The notes: generated from the letters alone by a model not told the origin. A stretch of 64,000 bases of DNA from Pseudoalteromonas sp. T1lg23B (GCF_002964665.1 NZ_PQBZ01000005.1:1-64000), one strand, 5' to 3'. Numbered from the stretch's first letter, positions 39,430-48,301 are shown. Program-made: numbers and translations.

Positions 39430-40692
39430 TTACTTTAATACATCACTGTAAACGCTGTAGTCACGGTAATAAGCCATGTTGGCAGCTTCATAATCTATAC
39501 AGTAGTTCCCTTCTGGGTTAGCCTCGCAGTAATCCACCATGTCAGCAAACAGGTTGGCATTATTACGGCTGAAAGATTCGATCTCGCTTAACTGATCTAA
39601 CTGCTGTGTGGTAAATTGTGCGGCATAATAACGCTGTAGATTTTTCGCTCTACGATACGTTAAACGCTCTTCAATCCACCGTGCGGTCAGCTCTTTTACC
39701 ACTAGCTTGGTTAAATAATTTGCCTGTACGTAGCCCGTGTCTGGTACTAATTGTTGAAGGCCTGGACCTGCGTCGGTGTAATCACTGATGTAGGTTTCGG
39801 TGACGTTGTAGTCATCCAGAGAATCAAACTGATTGATGTAGTCTTGTTTGAGGTAATTAACCGCGGCTTCAAACAGGTTGAAACATGGCTCTGGGTTGAG
39901 CAATGTACACTGCATAATACCGTTTGGAATAATGCTCAATAAACGATTTGGATCACCGCCGCTTTGGTAACCACTGATGGTAATTTTGACCGATTGACGT
40001 TTTTCCTCATCAATCTTCTGCAATTGACCATCGACTTTAACTTTACCTATCCAATCAACGCTTAGGTAGCCACCAATTGCGCGTTTGTCTTGCTCATCTC
40101 GATAATCAATTTTCATATTGATCACCACGTTTGAGCCATACGCGAAACCAGCAACAAAGCCTTCACCTAAGTTATTTGCCTTGTTACCAGGCTGAGCCGT
40201 TGCTAAGTCAATTGCAGCTTGAGTGGGCTGAAAACCAGCAGCTGATGACGGCATCAGTATTCTCGATTTAGGCTTAACAGACGAATACACCGTATAAGTA
40301 CCTGTGTATTTGTCAGCACTAATATCTTTGGCATAGTTTGCACCAGCATCAACACGCACCGCGGGAAATTTGAAGCCAATATCCACTTTACCATCGATCA
40401 GTTTCAACGCCTGTTCGTATGCCAAATCAACGCCAACACGAAAGTCGATATTGGTGTTTCCCAAATGCTCAGCTTCCGTACCTACCACAGATTGTAAACC
40501 TAGATATGAATCTCCAGCTCGTTTGTAGGCAGTCCCTAAAGGAACAGCATCAATGATCTCCGCCATTTGGGCGTTATTCTGCTTACTTTGCGAACCATCT
40601 TGCTTGTCCAGAAAGTCGTATGGATTCTGTGCTGCATGACTTGATGTCGCTAGTAATGCGCTCATAATGCCGCTATAAATAAAAATTTTCAT
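39430..40692 (-). CDS. Secreted MACPF/CDC-like paralogue A (putative pore-forming fold)
   Basis: 420 aa from ATG 40692 (MKIFIYSGIMSALLATSSHA signal peptide, GGAG upstream); the frame is open to 40731 but that region has the hairpin. It parallels paralogue B along its whole length: VPLGTAYKRAGD, VDIGFKFPAVRVDAGA, GEGFVAGFAYGSNVVINMKI, SGGDPNRLLSIIPNGI, QCTLLNPEPC, then a helical C-terminal half with a Cys near NPEGNYC. By eye it fits the MACPF/CDC core fold without a recognisable membrane-recognition domain 4. Working with B and C as separate components of one complex is an inference. Confidence 0.5.
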   Translation of the reverse strand: MKIFIYSGIMSALLATSSHAAQNPYDFLDKQDGSQSKQNNAQMAEIIDAVPLGTAYKRAGDSYLGLQSVVGTEAEHLGNTNIDFRVGVDLAYEQALKLIDGKVDIGFKFPAVRVDAGANYAKDISADKYTGTYTVYSSVKPKSRILMPSSAAGFQPTQAAIDLATAQPGNKANNLGEGFVAGFAYGSNVVINMKIDYRDEQDKRAIGGYLSVDWIGKVKVDGQLQKIDEEKRQSVKITISGYQSGGDPNRLLSIIPNGIMQCTLLNPEPCFNLFEAAVNYLKQDYINQFDSLDDYNVTETYISDYTDAGPGLQQLVPDTGYVQANYLTKLVVKELTARWIEERLTYRRAKNLQRYYAAQFTTQQLDQLSEIESFSRNNANLFADMVDYCEANPEGNYCIDYEAANMAYYRDYSVYSDVLK

Positions 40693-40709
40693 ATTTTCAC
40701 TCCGTGATA

Positions 40710-40725
40710 TGGCCCCGAAGGGCCA
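40710..40725 (-). promoter_or_regulatory. UUCG-tetraloop hairpin before paralogue A
   Basis: On the minus strand TGGCCC-TTCG-GGGCCA forms a 6-bp stem with a C(UUCG)G tetraloop, an exceptionally stable RNA element. It lies between the Hint-gene stop and the ribosome site of paralogue A, with no T-run. Confidence 0.7.
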
Positions 40726-40732
40726 GTCCAAC

Positions 40733-42751
40733 TTATCGTTTACTATTTAGGTAATCTTTGTGCCAACTCTCAGGCAGACGGATAAGCACATCTTGTTCAG
40801 TTTCAACAATTTCTTTGAACTCATTAGCACTTTGAGTCGCTAAGTCACCCACTTGAACACTGTTTGCGAACATACTGAACGTTTCGTTCACGCGATGCTT
40901 AGGATCATCTTTCGTACGACCAAGCTTCAGGTTGTATACCGCGTCATTGTATTTCACACGCTCAACCTTGGTGATAAAACCAAATCCGCCATGCATCTGA
41001 ATTTGATCCGCAACTTTGATGTCCTTCGCCCATACTGGCTGACCCGCTTGTGTGATCACTGGGTGAGACTCAGTTAACAGCAACGTTTTGCCTTCACGCG
41101 TGGTTAACTTAACCATTGGGATCGCTTCCACACCAATAGAGATATCTTTGATTTCAAGTGGTAAGCGGATATTAGGACTGTACTGGCTAGCTCCTAATAC
41201 CGTGTCGCCCACACTGAGTTTCTCGATTGGCATTTCAGAACCATCTGGTAGCAAGATCATGCTGCCTTTCGCCAAACAGCTATAAACGATTTGCATTGGT
41301 GGGTGGTCCAAATCTTCCCAAGTTCCCATACCAGTTGAGCCCACAACAATGGTCTCGATTCTTGGCGCTGAGCCTGGACGAGGTTCGTTAGCCACCGCAA
41401 TATTCATGATCCAGTTTGCATCTTGATAACGGCCATAAAGTGTTGCGTCACCAAATACACCTTCATTACGGGTAATGTTCCAGTGTAGTCTGGTCAATGT
41501 ACGGGTACGATATGGGATATACTCAACTTCGATACGATCGGCGAAGAAGTTAGCTATTTCGCTGTAAGGGTGGCCCGCAATTTCTGTTGCGCCACCACCT
41601 TCTTTGGTTTGAATGAAGATATTTGAACCACGCTCAGCTTCGGCTGGTTTTACTATCTTCTCACCAACTTCTAGCGACAAAGATCCATCGGTATTTTCAA
41701 CAACATTTAATGCTGTCCAGTCTGGGCGGTAAATCGTCTTCACTTTACCCATGATCACGTATTCACCAATGAATGGAACCTTTAACTTCATATCACCATT
41801 TGGTGTATTGGACGGATAAATATTTTCATAGTCACAGTCACCATAGTTTCTGTTCAAACATACGATGATTTTTGCCTCTTCCTCTGCACCTGTGGCAATA
41901 TCCGCTGGGTGAGTGACGTTTGAACCAATTGGAATGCTAGGAGTTGGCATTTCAGCAAATGTACCAATGCTTTGCGTTGACTGTAGCTCTGATTGAGTCA
42001 TGAGCGTTTCATCAGGCTCAATGTAGCCTAGTATCGCTAGCAACGTTTCGCGTGGATATTCTACTTTTGAGTTTCTATCTTCAATGACTTCATTACCGTT
42101 TGCATCTTCGTATACCACAGTAACCCAAGCGTCGGCATAGATGCGCTCAGCTTTTTTAATAGACTCAATGGCACTTTCAACTTTAACAGCCGAGTAGATA
42201 GATTTACGCTTTTGCTCAGGGCCATCACCAAAGAACTCCTCATAACGAGGTAAAGTGATTGAGCGACCATTTTGATCGACCAGTGTGATATCAATAAAAG
42301 TATAGTTTGTAGGTACTCGCTCACTATTAAGTGCAGATACAACTAGGTACTTTTCAGTTGTGCCAGGTAGTGTGGCAATTTCAAAACCCATATGCTTGAA
42401 GAAAGAGCACACATTTGACGGGTGAGTATCACAGTTTTCTACACTCGCAGTGCTAACATTTTGCGCCGCAACACTTGATGCGACATTTTTGTTATCTTGA
42501 TACAGCTGATTATCAATCAGATTATATAAATGCGGGCGGTTCTTTTTAGTCAAACCATATTTTGCCAAGCGAGCCTTTAAACGGTCGTTTTGCGATTTTT
42601 TCATTAAGTTTGATCGCACGAAAGAAGAAGGTTCGACTTGTAAATTAGGTTGCTCAACACTAATCGGGTTAAGTGGATGAGTTGCAGAGTTCCCAGCCAG
42701 CGCGGAACTTGCTCCCAGCGCCAACGCTATTGATAAGCTTAAGATTTTCAT
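40733..42751 (-). CDS. Secreted protein with C-terminal Hint (hedgehog/intein) domain
   Basis: This 672-aa protein has a signal peptide (ending near SSALAG), a novel N-terminal region of about 470 aa with three Cys, and a Hint domain from Cys492 (SCLAKGSMILLPDGSEMPIE, KLSVGDTVLG) through the TESHPVIT motif to VYNLKLG ... MFANSVQVGD (about residue 640). Block A Cys and block B TxxH are intact, so N-S acyl shift and self-cleavage before Cys492 are plausible. The C-terminus lacks the His-Asn of protein-splicing inteins, so cleavage or ester/adduct formation rather than splicing is expected. Second gene of the locus. Confidence 0.8.
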   Translation of the reverse strand: MKILSLSIALALGASSALAGNSATHPLNPISVEQPNLQVEPSSFVRSNLMKKSQNDRLKARLAKYGLTKKNRPHLYNLIDNQLYQDNKNVASSVAAQNVSTASVENCDTHPSNVCSFFKHMGFEIATLPGTTEKYLVVSALNSERVPTNYTFIDITLVDQNGRSITLPRYEEFFGDGPEQKRKSIYSAVKVESAIESIKKAERIYADAWVTVVYEDANGNEVIEDRNSKVEYPRETLLAILGYIEPDETLMTQSELQSTQSIGTFAEMPTPSIPIGSNVTHPADIATGAEEEAKIIVCLNRNYGDCDYENIYPSNTPNGDMKLKVPFIGEYVIMGKVKTIYRPDWTALNVVENTDGSLSLEVGEKIVKPAEAERGSNIFIQTKEGGGATEIAGHPYSEIANFFADRIEVEYIPYRTRTLTRLHWNITRNEGVFGDATLYGRYQDANWIMNIAVANEPRPGSAPRIETIVVGSTGMGTWEDLDHPPMQIVYSCLAKGSMILLPDGSEMPIEKLSVGDTVLGASQYSPNIRLPLEIKDISIGVEAIPMVKLTTREGKTLLLTESHPVITQAGQPVWAKDIKVADQIQMHGGFGFITKVERVKYNDAVYNLKLGRTKDDPKHRVNETFSMFANSVQVGDLATQSANEFKEIVETEQDVLIRLPESWHKDYLNSKR

Positions 42752-42790
42752 CGGTATTCCTTTTGTTTATATTTGTTGATCATATTTTTT

Positions 42791-42830
42791 GAGCGCGCGC
42801 TCAGGAGTCCCATGTATCCTGTACATGGGA
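42791..42830 (-). repeat. Two adjacent hairpins between the M4 protease and Hint genes
   Basis: One stem is TCCCATGTA/TACATGGGA with a 5-nt loop (42808-42830); the other is the 12-bp palindrome GAGCGCGCGCTC (42791-42802). Neither is followed by a T-run on the transcribed strand. They could set the ratio of protease to downstream products. Confidence 0.65.
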
Positions 42831-42856
42831 ACCCTTACTGCGATTTATAAAAATGA

Positions 42857-45800
42857 TTACTGAATAAACAGTTTTAGATCGGTAACTTCGCCATATCGGA
42901 AGTCCTTACATCCATCAGAGCCCAATGCATAACTAGGTAGCTCTTCCAGTTTCGCCCTGAGTACCGTGTCGCCCTTATCTATTTCACTAGCATTCAGCGC
43001 AATGGACTGACTGGCTTTGATGCGACATGTCCACGTTCGATATGAGCAGGTTTTTGTGTAGTTCCAAGTAGGGTTAGACGTGTTGTGCTCACCCGATTCG
43101 AATATGCCATTTTGATTTTTGTCTAACCAGATTGTGAAACGCAAATTTTTGCTGACGTCGTCTAGGTACCAATCTGCAGTGCTCCACGCTATTGAGTTGC
43201 TATGAATATCTATATTCAGCTCATTACCCGTATTGAATCTCAAATTAGTATCAATTTCGTCGAAGCCGTCTGCGTTATAGCCTGACGCAGGATTATCAAA
43301 GCTATAACTTAAACCACCAGCACGAATCGAAAGCTTATCAACATAAAACGCCGAAGGGTCTCCCTGTGACATCACTTTTGATGTACAACTAGGCACTGGA
43401 ACAGCAACCGTTTTAGTGATTTCATCTGAGGTATTAGTCCCGTCGTTATAAGTGACCTTTAGGGTGACATCATAGCTTTTACCTGCTTGTGAATAAGTGA
43501 TCACTCCTGGGTTCTCATCGGTAGATGTTTTACCTGCCTCACCAAATTGCCAGAAATAGGTTGGTAGACGCGAACGATTAACCGTAGAGGTGTTAGTGAA
43601 CTTAACCTGATTCCCTTCCAATACTTCGTAGCTGAAATCAGTTGCTAAAGGCAGCTCTGGCGTTTCAATATTAACTTTAATATCGAATGCCTGCGCACCT
43701 CTTGCGTATCCACATGTATCATAGAATGCATAATCAGTCCCCACGGCCACACGGATCAGGCTTACGCCATCTGAAATACTCTCTGGTACAGAGAAAGTGA
43801 CAGTACCGCTAGTCAGCGTCTGGTTATCTATCAACATTTCTTCCGAACTGAAAACACCATTGCGGTCAACATCGACTAAAACAGTCACTTTTTTATTGAT
43901 GACGCTATCACCTAACTCTATGCTGTGCTGGTTATTTCTGTTCAGTGTGACAGTATTGTCCAACAAGCTTTGGTAGGCCTGTTCTGCCAACGTAAACTGC
44001 TGCTCATTGAGGGCTACTGATGTTGTATGAACACTGGCTGGACTAAACTGCGGACCACAAGATGCCTTGACCTCACGGCTATAGAAGTGGTTAAAGCCAT
44101 GTAACACATCACCATTGGTTTTCTGAACTTGTAGATTCAAACGCAGTAGCTTTCCTGGTTGAACTTGTAACTCTCTTTGCAAGAATGGATATATCGCTGT
44201 GCCACTGCTGCGCAACCATGTTTCAGGACTGATATCTGCATCACCCCAATTAACGGTTATCGCTTCAATGCTATCAGCTGGTGTGGCACTTAAATCATAA
44301 CGAATCGTGTCATACTTAATTTCGCTGCCAAATTCTAATGTTGTTAAACCAGAAGTTTGCGCGACAATGCCCACTGAGTGCAGAGTTTCATCAATTTGCT
44401 TACGTACTTGTTGGGCGCTACTCAAATGTGCAAAACTGTCCGCTTGCTCTAACAAGCAATAGCCCGCATCTTCAATCGAGGCCCCCGTGAAGAAACAGTT
44501 TACATTTGCTTTGAGAAACAATTTGAAAGCATCTTGAATAGACCAACCCTGCCTTTTTACCAACTCATAAAATGCTTTTCTCAGCACACCTGCTGTTGCA
44601 TAGACTGACTGACCGGCTTGGTAATCCTTGAAATGGTCAATACTTTTTCCATCCCAAGAAGGCATCTCAAAGAACCTAGTACCAGAACTTTGATAAAGCA
44701 CATCCCAGCCATACCACCACTTACGATTTGCACCATGGCCACTGTTATCATCACGCGTCCAATCTAAATAAGGTGTCGTTGTAGTAAAGTTGCCCGAAGC
44801 ATTTAGAGATAAATAGTCTAATAATGCCACGCTGGCCATATCAGAGAATGCTTCGTTAATTGCCCCATCCTGACCATTGCCACCCAAACCACTGTTCCAG
44901 TATGTAATTGCATGACTAGCTTCATGAGCAACAATACTCAATGTAGTGTGGTAGTAGTGCGTAGCACCGTAGTTGCCTGTGCCATAGTTTACAAATTCAT
45001 TGTCCCAACTGGCCTGAATATTACCGAAACTATTGTTACCGACTTTTTGCTTTAACTGGCGTAAACAATAGTTACCCGACTGACAGTCAGGGTCTTGGTT
45101 AAATAGCTCTTTGAGTAACGTATGGTAATACTGCATGACCAAGCCGCCGTTAAAGTGCGCGTCGTTCACACCCGAATAGCTAAAATAATTCAGATACGAG
45201 TCATCTATGGTATTTTTATCGAAATTCTCATGGTTTGAGGAACAAGTATAGCTGGCAGCTTCAGTTTGATTACTCATGTAATCAATGGTTTGTACATATG
45301 GATTTTCCAAATAGCACGTTTCGTTGCTCTTGGTCACAACAAACGGATAACCCGAGAATTCACTAAAAATAGCCGCGTTCGCATCATTGAAAACCAACTC
45401 TTGTGGCTTATCTGTATAGCTATCAAACTGATACTGCAAGCAGCTTGTCATGCTATTTGGTGAAGGTGAATAACATATACCGCCTAGCTTTTCGTTACCA
45501 CCGATGCCACCACCAGAGACCAGCGTATCATTGGCGAGTCCATTGAGGCCATTTTCTCTTTTTAATGTTTTTAACGTGGCAGCATCCAATACGTATAGAT
45601 GTATCTTGTCCGCATGTCTAGCCCGAACTTGTAACACTGGTTTAAGTTCGTCGAACACCAATTGATATGCTCTATCAACGTGGACACTTGCATCATCCAG
45701 TTGCAATGCAGTGATGATTTGCTGTTTAAGTACAGTATCATTTAAGTGAAAGCGCTTCGGAACGGTTATTTGTTCATGTTGATCAGCCACGATTATTTTA

Positions 45801-46114
45801 CCCAAACCTTGAGTAACTTTACCTTGCTCGTCCTTGACCACTACAAAGCGACTATCCAGCACGGGCCATTGGCCAACATACACTTGGTAGTGTAAAAAGC
45901 GTTGTTGTATACCCTTAGTATTTAGCAGCTCGTACCGTAGCTTTGGTGTGTTAAAGCGTGAATTGGTTATTTGCAAGCCCTCACTTGTTGAGGATTGGAA
46001 CTTAAGCAAAGGCCAATTCTGACTTTGATTTGCCAGTGGATACTGCTGGGCGGCTTGAGCGCTGCCTACTGCACAGACAACACCACTTACAAATAAAGCT
46101 GTAAGCTTGTTCAT
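42857..46114 (-). CDS. Secreted M4-family metalloprotease homologue with PKD and GEVED domains
   Basis: This 1085-aa protein has a signal peptide (to about 21), an FTP/PepSY-type propeptide (about 25-200), and an M4 catalytic domain (about 205-590) with zinc ligands HEASH (His397, His401) and Glu421 in NEAFSD. The second catalytic region aligns without gaps to vibriolysin's DVHYSSG but reads SVYATAG: the thermolysin His231 equivalent is Tyr505 and its Asp is Ser503. There follow a GEVED-like domain (about 700-845), a PKD domain (about 850-935, FWQFGEAG) and a C-terminal GEVED domain (WLDKNQNGIFESGEHN, FRYGEVTDL). AAGGAG lies before the ATG. First gene of the locus; catalytic competence is uncertain. 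Confidence 0.88.
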   Translation of the reverse strand: MNKLTALFVSGVVCAVGSAQAAQQYPLANQSQNWPLLKFQSSTSEGLQITNSRFNTPKLRYELLNTKGIQQRFLHYQVYVGQWPVLDSRFVVVKDEQGKVTQGLGKIIVADQHEQITVPKRFHLNDTVLKQQIITALQLDDASVHVDRAYQLVFDELKPVLQVRARHADKIHLYVLDAATLKTLKRENGLNGLANDTLVSGGGIGGNEKLGGICYSPSPNSMTSCLQYQFDSYTDKPQELVFNDANAAIFSEFSGYPFVVTKSNETCYLENPYVQTIDYMSNQTEAASYTCSSNHENFDKNTIDDSYLNYFSYSGVNDAHFNGGLVMQYYHTLLKELFNQDPDCQSGNYCLRQLKQKVGNNSFGNIQASWDNEFVNYGTGNYGATHYYHTTLSIVAHEASHAITYWNSGLGGNGQDGAINEAFSDMASVALLDYLSLNASGNFTTTTPYLDWTRDDNSGHGANRKWWYGWDVLYQSSGTRFFEMPSWDGKSIDHFKDYQAGQSVYATAGVLRKAFYELVKRQGWSIQDAFKLFLKANVNCFFTGASIEDAGYCLLEQADSFAHLSSAQQVRKQIDETLHSVGIVAQTSGLTTLEFGSEIKYDTIRYDLSATPADSIEAITVNWGDADISPETWLRSSGTAIYPFLQRELQVQPGKLLRLNLQVQKTNGDVLHGFNHFYSREVKASCGPQFSPASVHTTSVALNEQQFTLAEQAYQSLLDNTVTLNRNNQHSIELGDSVINKKVTVLVDVDRNGVFSSEEMLIDNQTLTSGTVTFSVPESISDGVSLIRVAVGTDYAFYDTCGYARGAQAFDIKVNIETPELPLATDFSYEVLEGNQVKFTNTSTVNRSRLPTYFWQFGEAGKTSTDENPGVITYSQAGKSYDVTLKVTYNDGTNTSDEITKTVAVPVPSCTSKVMSQGDPSAFYVDKLSIRAGGLSYSFDNPASGYNADGFDEIDTNLRFNTGNELNIDIHSNSIAWSTADWYLDDVSKNLRFTIWLDKNQNGIFESGEHNTSNPTWNYTKTCSYRTWTCRIKASQSIALNASEIDKGDTVLRAKLEELPSYALGSDGCKDFRYGEVTDLKLFIQ

Positions 46115-46382
46115 ATCTACTCCTTGAGACGAAATGTTGTGATTTCCTTAATCACACCATTCATTGAATTATTGTCGGGTTTAGAGTAATACATCAAACT
46201 TTACAATTAAATAACAATAAAGTGCGAAGTTATTTACTTTATTTCCACGACTTTGAAATGAATGGAATTTTTAATTCCTTTGAATTTGAGCCACACGTAA
46301 AAGCCCTAATTAAGGAACATTAAGTTGGTTAATAAGTATGAGTTGTTTGCCACACTAATGTGAAGAACCGAGTGATTTTATT
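46115..46382. other. A/T-rich intergenic region upstream of the secreted-protein locus
   Basis: The only non-coding stretch upstream of the M4 protease and so the likely site of the main promoter of the seven-gene locus. No convincing -35/-10 pair, operator or small ORF was recognised. Confidence 0.5.
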
Positions 46383-46400
46383 ATACCGCCAGTCGGTATT
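46383..46400 (-). terminator. Weak terminator after fabR
   Basis: The minus-strand stem AATACCG/CGGTATA with a 5-nt loop is followed by ATAAAA rather than a clean T-run, just past the fabR stop. Confidence 0.35.
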
Positions 46401-46406
46401 AATTCG

Positions 46407-47012
46407 TTACTGAGCGCCGTAATGGTTGGCACCACGGGCGATGTAACGTAATTGCCAAATCAGTCTTTCGGTCAGTTCTGCGCGTTGTTGAGCATCTTGA
46501 TCCAGTGCCTCAGCGCCGGCGTTAAATACCAAAGTAACCATCGCCTCAGACTGCATATAGGCATGATGCTTATCGCAGGGAGTTTCTGTTTCAAGATAGT
46601 GCGCAAGCTCTAAAATGAAGTGTTTGATCTCACGTGCTACTGCGGCGCGAAATGCTTTTGAAGTGCCAGAGCGTTCTCGCAATAGCAATCGGAATTGGTT
46701 ACTAGAGGTGTCTATAAACTCCATAAAAGTTTCAACTGAGGTGATGATCACACTCCCCCCACTGGCAATACGTCTACGAGCTTGGCGCATGAGCTGTCGT
46801 AAAGTTAGTCCTGCTTCATCAACCATCGTCAAGCCCAGCTCATTCATATCTTTGAAATGTCTATAAAATGACGTTGGTGCAATCCCAGCCTCACGCGCAA
46901 CTTCACGCAAGCTAAGATTAGAAAAGCTGTGTTCTGCACTAAGTTGATTAAAGGCAGCTTCAATTAATGCTTGCCTAGTTTTTTGTTTTTGTTGTGCGCG
47001 AACACCCGACAT
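46407..47012 (-). CDS. fabR: Unsaturated fatty acid repressor FabR (TetR family)
   Basis: DNA-binding repressor that senses the saturated/unsaturated acyl balance. About 201 aa from the ATG at 47012 ([20 protein letters not shown], very like E. coli FabR); an upstream ATG at 47024 is less likely. HTH in [24 protein letters not shown]. Divergent from a desaturase gene, with a perfect operator in the shared gap, and close to sthA as in E. coli. Confidence 0.93.
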   Translation of the reverse strand: MSGVRAQQKQKTRQALIEAAFNQLSAEHSFSNLSLREVAREAGIAPTSFYRHFKDMNELGLTMVDEAGLTLRQLMRQARRRIASGGSVIITSVETFMEFIDTSSNQFRLLLRERSGTSKAFRAAVAREIKHFILELAHYLETETPCDKHHAYMQSEAMVTLVFNAGAEALDQDAQQRAELTERLIWQLRYIARGANHYGAQ

Positions 47013-47059
47013 TCTGAACTCCAATCGCGATTTTTTTAAAACGATATCAAGTCTAATAC

Positions 47060-47088
47060 TTGACGGCGATAGAATGAAATATTATTTT
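47060..47088 (+). promoter_or_regulatory. Putative desaturase promoter
   Basis: TTGACG (47060-47065), a 17-bp spacer and TATTTT (47083-47088). The FabR palindrome directly follows the -10 and covers the expected start point, so bound repressor would block initiation. Confidence 0.55.
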
Positions 47089-47106
47089 AGCGTACAACTG
47101 TACGCT
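47089..47106. promoter_or_regulatory. FabR operator
   Basis: AGCGTACAACTGTACGCT has two perfect 8-bp arms around AC and matches the FabR recognition sequence known from fabA/fabB promoters. It lies 14 bp before the desaturase ATG and 77 bp before fabR, so it can control both. Confidence 0.85.
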
Positions 47107-47120
47107 GAAATTAACGAATC

Positions 47121-48266
47121 ATGAAGAAACCACCCTTAATTTGGACCAACGTAATATTCTTTAGTCTGTCATTTCTGGCAGCAATTACTTTAGTACCTTG
47201 GTATGGTATTACCTTTGGCTATACCACTTCTCATTGGATTGCCTTTGTTGCTTGTATGTTCTACGCAGGTTTATCTATCACCGCAGGTTATCACCGTCTA
47301 TGGGCACACAAAGCCTATGATGCTCACCCTGCAATACAGTGGATTTTTGCATTAGGGGGGGCCTTTGCGTTGCAAAATAGCGCTCTACACTGGAGTAGTG
47401 ATCACCGTGTTCACCACGGACAGGTTGACGACCCTGTGAAGGACCCTTATGCCGCAACCAACGGTTTCTGGTACAGTCACATTGGCTGGATGCTCAGAGA
47501 TTATCAAGGCGACAGCTATGGCGACTATGCCAACGCTCGAGACTTACAACGTAATAAAATAGTGATGTTCCAGCACCGCCATTATCTTACACTGGTGTTG
47601 CTCACTAACATAGGTATTCCTTTGATATTAGGCGCTATTTTTTCAGATAGTTGGTTGGAAATATTAGGTATGCTGCTATTGACGGGGGTATTACGACTGG
47701 TATTGAGTCAACATTTTACTTTCTTCATAAACTCACTGGCACATATTTGGGGCACCCGTCCGTACACGGAGAAAAATACCGCGCGTGACAACGGTTTCTT
47801 AGCGTTATTCACCTACGGTGAGGGATATCATAATTTTCATCATATTTTTGCCAGTGACTATCGCAATGGCGTTCGTTGGTACCACTACGACCCAACTAAG
47901 TGGATGATACGTACTTTAGCCGCGCTAGGACTCGCTACTAAGCTAAAGCGCACACCCATTGAGCGAATCGAGAAAGCCAAGGCCGAAACTTTACTTTTGA
48001 AAACTAAAGTCCGTCTAGCAAAATTGCCTTTAGCGCAAGATAAGCTTACATTGTTACATCAAGAGTATGAATTGCTTCTAAAAAAACTTCAGACCTTTTG
48101 CTCTGTACAGAAACAGTTAATTGAAGCAAAAAAAGACTCCATGCTTGAACACTGTGACAAGTCCGCCCTCATGAAGCAATATCAAGAGTTAGAGGCGGCT
48201 TGGCAAACACAAAAGCAAGCGTGGTTAGCATTAAATGCGAGGCTGCTAAAACCTTCTTTTAGCTAG
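47121..48266 (+). CDS. Delta-9 fatty acid desaturase (acyl-CoA/acyl-lipid type)
   Basis: Membrane di-iron enzyme introducing a cis double bond into saturated acyl chains, aerobic route for membrane fluidity. This 381-aa protein has four TM helices and three His boxes: HRLWAH, HRVHH and HNFHH. The last about 100 residues form a Lys/Leu/Gln-rich coiled-coil extension beyond the usual catalytic core. Pairing with FabR mirrors the DesT-DesB arrangement of Pseudomonas. Confidence 0.93.
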   Translation: MKKPPLIWTNVIFFSLSFLAAITLVPWYGITFGYTTSHWIAFVACMFYAGLSITAGYHRLWAHKAYDAHPAIQWIFALGGAFALQNSALHWSSDHRVHHGQVDDPVKDPYAATNGFWYSHIGWMLRDYQGDSYGDYANARDLQRNKIVMFQHRHYLTLVLLTNIGIPLILGAIFSDSWLEILGMLLLTGVLRLVLSQHFTFFINSLAHIWGTRPYTEKNTARDNGFLALFTYGEGYHNFHHIFASDYRNGVRWYHYDPTKWMIRTLAALGLATKLKRTPIERIEKAKAETLLLKTKVRLAKLPLAQDKLTLLHQEYELLLKKLQTFCSVQKQLIEAKKDSMLEHCDKSALMKQYQELEAAWQTQKQAWLALNARLLKPSFS

Positions 48267-48274
48267 AAGTTAGC

Positions 48275-48301
48275 GGCCTCTTAGAAGAATGAGGAGAGGC
48301 C
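48275..48301 (+). promoter_or_regulatory. Hairpin abutting the sthA start codon
   Basis: GGCCTCT (48275-48281) pairs with AGAGGCC (48295-48301), the latter ending one base before the GTG start. The ribosome-binding GAGGAG (48291-48296) is partly inside the stem. It could down-tune sthA translation relative to the upstream desaturase gene. Confidence 0.5.

Noticed and set aside
40693..40731. Upstream extension of paralogue A
   Set aside because: It covers the UUCG hairpin and is followed by a proper ribosome site and signal peptide at 40692.
35339..46114. Prophage or transposon origin of the secreted locus
   Set aside because: No integrase, transposase, flanking tRNA or terminal repeats seen; the locus lies between core genes (leu operon and fabR).
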